NCBI GenBank assembly: GCA_014584705.1
Contig: JACTMJ010000031.1
Location: 62,001 to 126,000 of the forward strand
Source: Acidobacteriota bacterium
Lineage (GTDB): Bacteria; Acidobacteriota; Terriglobia; Bryobacterales; Bryobacteraceae
Reading direction: 5' to 3'
Length of the DNA stretch: 64,000 nt
Translations under genes and position numbers: made by a program
The notes under the pieces: generated by a model
What the model was told of the DNA's origin: nothing
The model's input: only the letters and a program-made list of their open reading frames with translations
Databases searched by the model: none
In this document: positions 9,144-17,087 of the stretch, one piece after another
Layout: each line of letters begins with the position of its first letter
Numbering within the stretch: position 1 is the first letter of the stretch

Positions 9144-10646
9144 TCAGCACGTTGGCACATTCGAAGCGGCTTCCTGCTGTTTGTGCTTTCGGTCAATCCA
9201 GGTCGACTTGGCAAACTCGATATATCTTCGAAACTTTGTCCGGAAGAACAGTGCAAGTACTCCAATGTAGGCAATGCCTCCCACCGATACGCTCGTGGCC
9301 AAACTCTCCAAAGTGTTCAGCGTCGGTGGCATTCCATAGTGCCTCCATAGATACACCGTCACCATCATCGTGGCCGAAGCAACTGCGCTGGGAGCAAGCG
9401 TTGAGGTCAGTTCGAATAGTCGTAGCTGAATATCCCGCGCCGCAGTAACCACGAATGGGAGAAGCAGCATCGGCACTGCTACGAGCCACGCCGCGGCAAC
9501 TCCGCTGAGTTCCCAATGCGTGCCCACCAGAAACGCAATGGGCATCGCGAGCGTTCTGGCGAGGTGCCATTTCATTACCATCTTCGTCTTTCGAAGATTC
9601 ACCAACACCTGCTGGGTTAGCGCGATCATCGTATTGAACCACGCCGCCATGGAAATCCAGCGCAGAGGGGCGATTACCGCCGCCCACTTGTCGCCGAGCA
9701 CGAAAAGTACAACATCGGAAGCCACCATCACCAAGCCCGTGGCCAATGGCAGCGTAGTGATACTCAACAATTCGATCCAGATCAGGTAATAACGGCGCAT
9801 CAGCGCGCGATCCTCTTGAACACCGGAAAACAAGGGACCAGTCACGCGGAATATGAGGGTGCTGATTCTCTCGGAAGGCGCCACCGCAATACTCACCGCC
9901 ATCCGGTAGATACCGAGAAGAGCGTCACCCAGCACCCTTCCGATAATGATGGCGTCCATCTGCTCCGACAAAGAGGTAGCGAACTGCGTGGTCGAAAGGT
10001 GCCAACCGCATATGAGCGGAGCCTTGACATCCTTCCACTTCGGGATTGAAAGTCCCACCCAATGCCAGGAGACCAACGTAGCCGCGATCGCGAAGCGCCC
10101 GAGAGTAATTCCCCAGACGATGGACCAGTAGCCCCAGTCAAGCAATGCAAATAACACCGTAAAACCGGCTTGTGCGAGCGACTGAATTGCCTCCGATACC
10201 GCAAGCCGCCGATACTCCAGATTTCGTCTCAATAGCCCAAATGGGACGAGTTGGAACCCCGCGATGAGGATCGATATGCTGCCCACCTGCAATACGCCGG
10301 TCACGGCGTCGTTCTGAAACAGCCATCCGACAATGGGCGCGGTCGCTATGCACAGCGCCGCGGCAACCACTCCAAAAGCTATGGCAACAGTATTTAGCTG
10401 GGCCAGGATATCGTAACCCAGTTCACGCATCAGCATGACCGCGCCGGCAAGCCCGAACTCCGCTATGGAATTCGTCAGGATGAGGTAGACGCCCGCCAAG
10501 GCGACGATCCCGAAGTCGCTTACGGAAAGCAACCGGGCGAGGACGACAACCGAACCCCAGGTCAGCAACTGCGTAGACCATTTCGCTCCCGCGGTCCAGG
10601 CCAATCCGCCCACGAAGACCCTGTCGAAATGCTTGGAAGAGGCCAT
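9144..10646 (-). CDS. Oligosaccharide flippase (Wzx/polysaccharide biosynthesis protein family)
   Basis: This 500-residue polytopic protein has about 12-14 hydrophobic segments, with few charges inside them, across its whole length. It begins near WTAGAKWSTQLLTWGSVVVLARLL, as in MATE-like polysaccharide export flippases (PF13440/PF01943). It would move lipid-linked oligosaccharide units across the inner membrane. Its ATG overlaps the stop of the upstream glycosyltransferase by one base (TAATG at 10644-10648), so the two are co-translated. This supports a role in the same polysaccharide pathway. Confidence 0.85.
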   Translation of the reverse strand: MASSKHFDRVFVGGLAWTAGAKWSTQLLTWGSVVVLARLLSVSDFGIVALAGVYLILTNSIAEFGLAGAVMLMRELGYDILAQLNTVAIAFGVVAAALCIATAPIVGWLFQNDAVTGVLQVGSISILIAGFQLVPFGLLRRNLEYRRLAVSEAIQSLAQAGFTVLFALLDWGYWSIVWGITLGRFAIAATLVSWHWVGLSIPKWKDVKAPLICGWHLSTTQFATSLSEQMDAIIIGRVLGDALLGIYRMAVSIAVAPSERISTLIFRVTGPLFSGVQEDRALMRRYYLIWIELLSITTLPLATGLVMVASDVVLFVLGDKWAAVIAPLRWISMAAWFNTMIALTQQVLVNLRKTKMVMKWHLARTLAMPIAFLVGTHWELSGVAAAWLVAVPMLLLPFVVTAARDIQLRLFELTSTLAPSAVASATMMVTVYLWRHYGMPPTLNTLESLATSVSVGGIAYIGVLALFFRTKFRRYIEFAKSTWIDRKHKQQEAASNVPTC

Positions 10647-11827
10647 TACCGTGTCCCTTCTATCGCCGCCCTCACCATGCCAGAAAACTGAGAGACGTAG
10701 CGCTCTTCCGAGAACTCCTCGCAGACAAGCCGATATCCGGCTTCCCCCATCTTCGCCCTGAGTGCTTCGTCTCCGAGGAGGCGGCGTAGCCGATCCTCAA
10801 GGGCGGCGGAATCGTTCGCGGGGAACAGGAATCCCGTTTCTCCGTCGCGAATGATATGCGGTATTCCGCCAACTCGCGAACCGACCACGGGAATGCCGGC
10901 CGCCATGGCTTCCAATAGGACCCTTCCCATTCCTTCGCAGCGAGACGGCAGAACCAGGACGGAAGCCCGGCTGATCAACTCCAGTGTCTCCGGGTGAGAC
11001 CTGCTCTTAAGGACCTCAATTCCAGGATTTGAGCGAAAACTTTCATTCACCGTCTCCAGCTCTGGATAGTGCCCTAGAAGCTGCAGCTTGGCGGACGGGT
11101 AATCTGCTTGCATGTTAAGAAATGCCGAGATTAGCAAATCGACGCCTTTCAGGTACCAAGGGGCACCCACAAGGAGGATAGTCAAGTCTTTCTTCTTTTC
11201 CTGCCTTGGCACGCTCAAAGTCGGCACAAAGTCGTGAAAGACGGATTGCGGGGCTGTTCTCAGCTTCTTATATGATATCAACGTGTCCGGAGCTAACACG
11301 TGAGTTTGATCACTGAAAAGAACTGCCAAGTGAAGGCATAAATTCGAGAAATGATGCCTCAGTTTATCCTTAAGGCTGGGATTGGGTCGATTTGTCAAGT
11401 GAAGCAAATCGGGAGAAGTTGCTATCTCAGTGATTAATCTTGCTCCAGTTAGCCATTTGATAACGATTCCACAAAGTGCTGGAAGGAAATGTGAATAAAC
11501 AACGATACAATCAATGGGTTGTTTTCTATTGAGGCTCAAGGCGGTCGAAAAGGTGAATCGAATACGACGCCACCATCCGCTGGCCCCTTTGGCCGGATTC
11601 AGAAGCCAATGATAGGTAAAGCGGCCGGTATGGTATTCCGGAAAGCTTCCTGATCCAAACCGTTCTTCCACCTGACTCGGCTCTGTAAACCAGATCGGTT
11701 GGATGACGTGGCCTTGAAGTTCGCTAGATAGCAAGTAAAATCGATCCTGCCGGCAATCCGTTGGAGGTGGGACTCTCGTGCCGTGGATATAGAGGATACG
11801 AGGATTCTCTGCTGAAACATTAGGCAT
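10646..11827 (-). CDS. Glycosyltransferase family 4 (GT-B fold)
   Basis: This is a GT-B enzyme that adds a sugar from a nucleotide donor to an envelope glycan precursor. The C-terminal half carries the donor-site signature, with EGMGRVLLEAMAAGIPVV giving the E-x7-E pattern, followed by GGIPHIIRDGETGFL. The frame runs up to a GTG at 11911; ATG 11827 is chosen because the protein then opens directly with the first Rossmann strand (PRILYIHG), but no clear Shine-Dalgarno decides it. Base composition is split: the 3' part is GC-rich (38 of 60 bases at 10741-10800), while the N-terminal half is AT-rich (25 of 60 GC at 11341-11400). It is coupled to the flippase. Confidence 0.85.
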   Translation of the reverse strand: MPNVSAENPRILYIHGTRVPPPTDCRQDRFYLLSSELQGHVIQPIWFTEPSQVEERFGSGSFPEYHTGRFTYHWLLNPAKGASGWWRRIRFTFSTALSLNRKQPIDCIVVYSHFLPALCGIVIKWLTGARLITEIATSPDLLHLTNRPNPSLKDKLRHHFSNLCLHLAVLFSDQTHVLAPDTLISYKKLRTAPQSVFHDFVPTLSVPRQEKKKDLTILLVGAPWYLKGVDLLISAFLNMQADYPSAKLQLLGHYPELETVNESFRSNPGIEVLKSRSHPETLELISRASVLVLPSRCEGMGRVLLEAMAAGIPVVGSRVGGIPHIIRDGETGFLFPANDSAALEDRLRRLLGDEALRAKMGEAGYRLVCEEFSEERYVSQFSGMVRAAIEGTR

Positions 11828-12415
11828 AAGGGAACGAATCCAACTCAAATCTTGATTCTCAACGTCATGAGTAAGGGAATCACTGCGCACCGCAATCTGT
11901 GAAGGCCGCACGCCGAAGCAAAAACGGGGGTCGCACTCTCAGTTCCCCTAAAATCACTTCTCAAACCCATGAATGCCGCTCCAGATGCCCAATGCCTAGC
12001 TTACACTAGGTGCGACTGATAAACCGGTTGCCGCGGAACCCCAGGCGGGGCCTGCCGAACCAGTACGCAATCATCCAGACAGGATGCCGCCGGGCGTCTC
12101 GCAGCACTGAGAAGATGTCCGGTCGAACACGGGTGTGCCGGGGTTTGAGAGAGATGCGGGGGATGCGCTGCGTCATCTCGCCAGATTCCCCGCCTGCCAA
12201 CTTCTTGCGCACGAGTGGCCGTCCCGGACGCCCTCGAATCCCGGGGGGCTTGGCGCACAGTCTCAACGGTAAATCCGCAAATGGTACCCTTTCAGAGAAG
12301 GCGCCGGAACGGCCGCGGGGTGTTGCTCATCTCCGCCTCCTGAGAACAGCGAGCGATCGCCTTAATCGGGAATAGCGATCATGTGCTAAGCCGATCGCAA
12401 TGACTGAAGCATAGT
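11828..12415. other. Divergent intergenic region between two glycosyltransferases
   Basis: This gap of about 590 bases separates two divergent glycosyltransferase genes. The middle (about 12000-12300) is GC-rich, unlike the AT-rich coding DNA on both sides. The only candidate gene is a short minus-strand frame at 12006-12176, listed separately. The promoters of both flanking genes must lie here, but I could not place convincing -35/-10 pairs. No repeat or RNA gene was seen. Confidence 0.5.
12006..12176 (-). CDS. Possible small protein or 3' gene remnant
   Basis: This is a 56-residue frame from ATG 12176, ending WFGRPRLGFRGNRFISRT. Its last 40 codons end in G or C in roughly three quarters of cases, and it is rich in aromatic residues, which is more gene-like than the usual antisense frame. 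The frame stays open upstream to 12266. No family is recognised. It could be the C-terminus of a decayed polysaccharide gene left when the glycosyltransferase island formed. Chance remains possible. Confidence 0.25.
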   Translation of the reverse strand: MTQRIPRISLKPRHTRVRPDIFSVLRDARRHPVWMIAYWFGRPRLGFRGNRFISRT

Positions 12416-13615
12416 ATGAATCGAATCTTATATTGTGAGACCAATCTGGATGGGACAGTCGGAGGTTCCTACTTTAGCCTGTACTTTCTAGTTACCAGGT
12501 TGGATCGAACTAAATACACACCAATTGTTGTATTTCATCGTATGAATCCCGTTGCTGAGAGAATGCAGGAGAGTGGGATAGATGTGCGTATCATAAGGCC
12601 GGGTATAAGCGTATCTGGCATCAAGTGGATTCGATTGATGAGGTTGACAGCACTGATAAATAGCATTACTGCTATTCTATTGCCCGCACTTCGCTTTCGA
12701 GCATTTTTGAAAAGAAACTCCATTTCATTGGTGCATATTAATAACGGATTAGATACCAATTATCCGGTGATACTAGCCGCCAATCTGGCGAGTGTGCCAT
12801 GTGTGGTTCACCAGCGTGGCGGCATTGCGGACGACGGCCTACCCTTCCACATATTTCGAAAGCTTGTGGATAAGGTGATTTGCGTTTCGAAATCGGTTGC
12901 GCGCGACACTGCAGCTAAGCGTATACCGCCTTCAAAGATTTCAACTATTTATAATGGGATTGACCCGAATCTGACACTAACCCGGAGCCGCGAAGAGGTA
13001 AGGCGGAGCCTCGGTATTTCAGACACATCTCCTTTGGTAGGTATTTCCGGAACAATTCGATTCTGGAAAGGACAGGATGTCGTATTAAAAGCGGTTCACC
13101 TCTTAAAGGAGACATTTCCTAATATTACCTGCCTAATTATCGGTGACTCACCCAAAGATCAAGCGGAATATGAAGGAAAGCTCCACGGGCTGATAGAGGA
13201 GCTGGCGATATCGAACAACGTTCGATTCCTCGGACACCAGGATCGCGTCTTTGACTTCATCAACGCGATCGATGTTCCGATCCATGCCTCGACGGTGCCC
13301 GAGCCATTCGGCCGGGTCATCATTGAAGCTATGTCACTGGAGAAGCCCATCGTGGCCTCGCGCGCCGGCGGCGTTACGGAGATTGTCGTCGAAGGAGAAA
13401 CCGGGCTTATGTTCACGCCGGGCGATGCAAACGAACTGGCGGCTTGCGTAACGAAACTTCTGGAGAATCCGGATCTGGCACGGACGATGGGCCGGAACGG
13501 AAAACTCCGGGTGAAGGAGTTCTTCCACGCGGATCAAACGGTGAAACAGGTGATGGCACTCTACCGCGAGATTCTGCCCGTGGCGGGCGCCGCCTCAACC
13601 GAGAACGGCGCCTGA
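12416..13615 (+). CDS. Glycosyltransferase family 4 (GT-B fold)
   Basis: This 399-residue protein is a typical GT-B transferase. The N-terminal acceptor domain begins with ILYCETNLDGTVGGS. The middle has VCVSKSVARDTA and IYNGID, as in many family 4 enzymes. The C-terminal donor site reads PEPFGRVIIEAMSLEKPIV, giving the E-x7-E pair, then GGVTEIVVEGETGL. Composition changes inside the gene: 22 of 60 bases are G/C at 12481-12540 against 38 of 60 at 13261-13320, with the shift near 13200. This points to acquisition or recombination. It is likely co-transcribed with the FkbM methyltransferase 64 bases downstream. Confidence 0.88.
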   Translation: MNRILYCETNLDGTVGGSYFSLYFLVTRLDRTKYTPIVVFHRMNPVAERMQESGIDVRIIRPGISVSGIKWIRLMRLTALINSITAILLPALRFRAFLKRNSISLVHINNGLDTNYPVILAANLASVPCVVHQRGGIADDGLPFHIFRKLVDKVICVSKSVARDTAAKRIPPSKISTIYNGIDPNLTLTRSREEVRRSLGISDTSPLVGISGTIRFWKGQDVVLKAVHLLKETFPNITCLIIGDSPKDQAEYEGKLHGLIEELAISNNVRFLGHQDRVFDFINAIDVPIHASTVPEPFGRVIIEAMSLEKPIVASRAGGVTEIVVEGETGLMFTPGDANELAACVTKLLENPDLARTMGRNGKLRVKEFFHADQTVKQVMALYREILPVAGAASTENGA

Positions 13616-13679
13616 TTCGCCGAAGTGAAGCGGAATCCAACCGCGCATGTGTCTGTGAGGAGGAAGGGTATATTGCATC

Positions 13680-14492
13680 ATGCGAGACGCTAAAGATCTA
13701 ATTATCGACGTCGGTATGTGCGACGGCGCGGACACGGCGTATTATCTGTTCAAGGGCTATCGTGTGCTGGCTATCGATGCAGACCCGACTCTCTGTGAGA
13801 AGGCGGGCCGCCGGTTTGAGCGAGAAATCGCGGAGGAGAAGCTCAGGATCCTCAACCTCGGAATCGCGCAAAGCGAGCAGACGCTGACCTTCTATCGAAG
13901 TCTGAAAGATCCCGGATTATCGAGCTTTGATCCGGAGTTGGGGAAGAGTGGAGACCGCTACGAGGAGATGCCGATTCGATGCCTCCCGCTTTCCGCAATC
14001 ATCGCCGAGTACGGTATTCCTCACTATCTGAAGATCGATATTGAGGGATTCGATGCGATCGCGATTTCAACTCTTACGCCGGAGACATCGCCACGCTATA
14101 TCAGCGTCGAGCTAAATTATTGTGATACTATTCTCCCGCTGCTTCGTGAGCTAGGCTATCGGTATTTCAAGCTGATTAACCAGAACTTTCACACCACCAG
14201 CCTCGAAATTGGCCAGGATGAATGGGCCTGGAGAGTCCTCAGAAAAGCTGGCCGCGTAGTCCCCCCGCTAAAGAAACTCATTCAGGGCCTTCCGCAATCC
14301 TGGCGTCCGAAGATGGAATGGGATACACCCTTTAGGCCGGATGGCTGGGATCCAAAGGGTGGGAAAAGCTCCGGTCCTTTCGGTGAGGAAACTCAAGGCA
14401 CTTGGCGGGACTACGAAACCACAAAGCGCACTTATGACGCGGTCAGATCTAGGTATGACTATACCTGGTGGGATGTGCATGCGCGTAAATGA
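13680..14492 (+). CDS. FkbM-family SAM-dependent methyltransferase
   Basis: This 270-residue protein carries the class I methyltransferase motif I in the form LIIDVGMCDGADTAYYL, followed by LAIDADP, where the acidic residue binds the SAM ribose. The FkbM hallmark LKIDIEGFDAIAI lies in the middle. FkbM relatives O-methylate sugars or other small molecules and are common in polysaccharide clusters, so methylation of a glycan residue is the likely role here. The start follows a strong site, GAGGAGGAAGGG, slightly far from the ATG. The C-terminal 60 residues are basic and aromatic without a recognised domain. Confidence 0.85.
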   Translation: MRDAKDLIIDVGMCDGADTAYYLFKGYRVLAIDADPTLCEKAGRRFEREIAEEKLRILNLGIAQSEQTLTFYRSLKDPGLSSFDPELGKSGDRYEEMPIRCLPLSAIIAEYGIPHYLKIDIEGFDAIAISTLTPETSPRYISVELNYCDTILPLLRELGYRYFKLINQNFHTTSLEIGQDEWAWRVLRKAGRVVPPLKKLIQGLPQSWRPKMEWDTPFRPDGWDPKGGKSSGPFGEETQGTWRDYETTKRTYDAVRSRYDYTWWDVHARK

Positions 14493-14783
14493 GGCGCATC
14501 CGCCCGCGTGGCTGCCTTGCCCTGCCCCCGTTGCCTCCGGCTAACCTGGAGCATCCAACCGGACGGCGCTGACTCGATTTCTCCCATGCCAGCCGGGTGT
14601 GACGTCCGCGAACGGTCTGCCTCCCCCATTCTTCGCTCAATCGACATGTCCCCCCGAGGTCGGCCTGCGTCCGACGCCCATCTTCTGTTCCCGCACGTGG
14701 AATTTGAGAGCAAGAAGCGGAGTGTCCGCCGTTGAGATCGCTGTTAGATTCGTGCCTGTGGGAATGAAAATGAAGGAGAACCT

Positions 14784-15857
14784 ATGAGCACCCCAACAAG
14801 AGATTTTCCGCTCGAGACAGCTATCGTGAACGATCCGCGTTGGGCAGCGGTGCAGGCGCGCGACCCAGAGGCGCGATTCTACTATTCGGTTCGGACAACG
14901 GGTGTTTACTGCCGCCCCTGCTGCGCGGCTCGTCTGGCCAGGCCGGAGAACGTGCAGTTCTATTCGAGTTGCGAGGAGGCGGAGAGAGCCGGGTTCCGGC
15001 CTTGCAAGCGGTGCAAGCCGAACCAGAAACCGATCGCAGATCAGAACGCCACGAAGATCTCTGCTGCCTGCCGGCAGATTGAAGAATCGGAAACACCGCC
15101 CAGCCTCCATTCGCTGGCGGAGACTGCGGGCATGAGCGACTGGCATTTCCACCGCGTGTTCAAGGCCGTTACGGGGCTGACTCCCAAAGGATATGCGCTC
15201 GCGCACCGGGCCAAGCTGGTTCGCAAGTCGCTCAGCAAAAGCGGCACGGTGACGGATGCCATTTACGATGCGGGCTACAACTCCAGTAGCCGCTTCTACG
15301 AGGCGTCGAACGGGCTGCTGGGCATGACGCCTTCCTCCTATCGCACCGGAGGAGCGCAAACCGAGATCCGCTTTGCCGTAGGGGAATGTTCGCTGGGTTC
15401 CATCCTCGTAGCGCAGAGCGACCGGGGGATCTGCGCGATTCTGCTGGGGAATGAACCGGATACGCTCGTCCGCCAACTGGAGGATCAGTTTCCGAAAGCC
15501 AACCTGATTGGCGCAGATGCGGATTTCGAAAATCTCATCGCGAAGGTGGTTGGGTTTGTGGAAAGGCCTTCGCTCGGCCTGGACCTCCCTCTCGACATCC
15601 GGGGAACGGCCTTCCAGCAGCGTGTCTGGCAGGCGCTGCGCGAAATTCCCGCGGGCGAGACGGCAAGCTACGCGGACGTTGCCCGGCGCATCGGTTCTCC
15701 ATCCGCGGTGCGTGCGGTGGCGCAGGCATGCGGCGCGAACTCGCTGGCGGTGGCGATCCCCTGCCATCGCGTGGTGCGCAATGATGGTGCGCTCTCGGGT
15801 TACCGCTGGGGTGTGGAACGCAAGCGGACGCTGCTTGATCGGGAGGCGCGGCCATGA
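14784..15857 (+). CDS. ada: Bifunctional DNA methylation-damage regulator and methyltransferase Ada
   Basis: The full three-part Ada layout is present in 357 residues. The N-terminal zinc domain has cysteines C43, C47, C74 and C77; C43 is equivalent to the methyl-phosphotriester acceptor. An AraC-type helix-turn-helix follows (SLHSLAETAGMSDWHFHRVF). The C-terminal O6-alkylguanine transferase has the active site IPCHRVVRNDGALSGYRWG. After self-methylation at the zinc cysteine it should activate its own promoter and the next gene. The start has a clear AAGGAG 5 bases upstream. Its stop overlaps the following dioxygenase start (ATGA, 15854-15857), so the two formed a coupled alkylation-repair operon. 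Confidence 0.95.
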   Translation: MSTPTRDFPLETAIVNDPRWAAVQARDPEARFYYSVRTTGVYCRPCCAARLARPENVQFYSSCEEAERAGFRPCKRCKPNQKPIADQNATKISAACRQIEESETPPSLHSLAETAGMSDWHFHRVFKAVTGLTPKGYALAHRAKLVRKSLSKSGTVTDAIYDAGYNSSSRFYEASNGLLGMTPSSYRTGGAQTEIRFAVGECSLGSILVAQSDRGICAILLGNEPDTLVRQLEDQFPKANLIGADADFENLIAKVVGFVERPSLGLDLPLDIRGTAFQQRVWQALREIPAGETASYADVARRIGSPSAVRAVAQACGANSLAVAIPCHRVVRNDGALSGYRWGVERKRTLLDREARP

Positions 15858-16217
15858 TTGCGGACGAATGCCGCAGTGCTCCAGATCTGTCCGGGTCCAT
15901 TTCCCAGAGGGTGAATGGATTTGACTGGCAGCGGATTCGGGAGGAGTTGGACGAGTACGGCCACGCCGTGCTGGAGAAAATCCTCTCTCCCGAGGAGTGC
16001 CAAGGCATCGCCGCGTTGTACACGAACGAAGATCGTTTCCGCACTCGCATCGACATGGCGCGGCATGGCTTTGGGAGCGGAGATTACAAGTATTTTCGAT
16101 ACCCGCTTCCCGATCTTCTGGCGGAATTGAGAAGTGCGATCTATGCGCCACGGCGTGAGCCGCGTCCGGAGCGGGGTTCGTTACACTGCCGGCATCATTT
16201 TCCATGAAGCAGAATAG
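15854..16217 (+). pseudogene. Ada-linked 2OG-Fe(II) oxygenase (PF09859-like) with internal deletion
   Basis: The first 95 or so codons encode the N-terminus of the oxygenase usually found beside ada (DUF/PF09859, COG3826): DEYGHAVLEKILSPEEC, then GSGDYKYFRYPLPDLLAELR. After codon 99 the frame reads through out-of-phase DNA to a TGA at 16205-16207. The +1 frame from about 16142 encodes the family's usual C-terminus, RHGVSRVRSGVRYTAGIIFH, ending at TAG 16215-16217. So the middle, which should hold the HxD...H iron site and roughly 100 or more residues, has been deleted with a frameshift. A full-length relative is about 220-240 residues. The product cannot be catalytic. Confidence 0.8.
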
Positions 16218-16325
16218 GCGAACGGAGCCGTGGCGGTTGCTCTCTCTTACGCGGCTGGCCTCAATTCGGATACGATGGGGTCATTGCGCGGCAACGTACT
16301 TTGGGGCCGGGTTTGAGGTGATTCG

Positions 16326-17051
16326 GTGGGAGTTTCGAAGAAAATTCTCTTGAGCGCGGCGATTGGCGCTCCCCTGGCGGCACTGGCGTACGCGCGCTGG
16401 GTGCGTCCGTGGCATTTGCAATGGGGCGTTCGCGGTGATGAGGCCCAGCGATATCTGCCGGGTGACGAGTTGATTCCGCACCCGAAGATGCAATCGACGC
16501 ACGCCATCAGTATCGCCGCTACGCCTCAATTGGTCTGGCCGTGGCTGGTGCAGATGGGGCAGGGCCGGGGCGGTCTTTATAGCTACACCTGGCTGGAGAA
16601 CCTCGCGGGATGCCAGACGAGAAATGCCGAAGAACTGACGCCGGAACTGCAGGCGATCCGCGTAGGAGACCCGGTCTGGCTTCATCCCAATGCTGCTCCG
16701 ATGTTTGTAAAGACGCTCGAGCCGGGCGAAGCACTGGTGTATTTCGGGGGGCGCGACGCGTTCCCGGAAACCAGGGATGCGGATGTCATCCGCAAAGACC
16801 CGACCTTCGCGTCTTCCTGGGCGTTCGTCCTCAGCGATGAAGGCCCCGAGGGTACGCGCCTGATCGTCCGCAACCGGACCACCTACGGCCCGGGGCTGCA
16901 GCACGAACTCGCGTGCCGGCTTCTGCTTGAACCGATCCACTTCGTGATGGAGCGAAAGCTGCTTTACACCGTGCGCGATCTGGTGGAGGGCCGCAAGCGC
17001 CAGCAATTTGCTGATCCGGAAGAAGAAGACTACGAACCCATGTTTGTTTGA
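16326..17051 (+). CDS. SRPBCC/polyketide-cyclase-like protein, membrane-anchored
   Basis: This 241-residue protein starts at a GTG. A short hydrophobic N-terminus (ILLSAAIGAPLAALAYA) could anchor it or act as a signal. The segment HAISIAATPQLVWPWLVQMGQGRGGLYS is typical of SRPBCC-fold proteins, where the pattern PxxVWPWLxQMG recurs. Later strands include GTRLIVRNRTTY and the tail has an amphipathic helix. SRPBCC proteins bind hydrophobic ligands; no ligand or reaction can be read here. It stands alone between the ada operon remnant and a convergent PQQ dehydrogenase. Confidence 0.65.
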   Translation: MGVSKKILLSAAIGAPLAALAYARWVRPWHLQWGVRGDEAQRYLPGDELIPHPKMQSTHAISIAATPQLVWPWLVQMGQGRGGLYSYTWLENLAGCQTRNAEELTPELQAIRVGDPVWLHPNAAPMFVKTLEPGEALVYFGGRDAFPETRDADVIRKDPTFASSWAFVLSDEGPEGTRLIVRNRTTYGPGLQHELACRLLLEPIHFVMERKLLYTVRDLVEGRKRQQFADPEEEDYEPMFV

Positions 17052-17087
17052 GCGCGGCCGCGCGGCAACACCCGCGCCGCGGTGCGC

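Noticed and set aside
14637-16205. A 522-codon minus-strand open frame
   Set aside because: It is fully antisense to ada and the oxygenase remnant, which have clear domain matches. The protein is rich in Arg, Pro, Ala and Gly and has no fold signature; long antisense frames are common in GC-rich genes.
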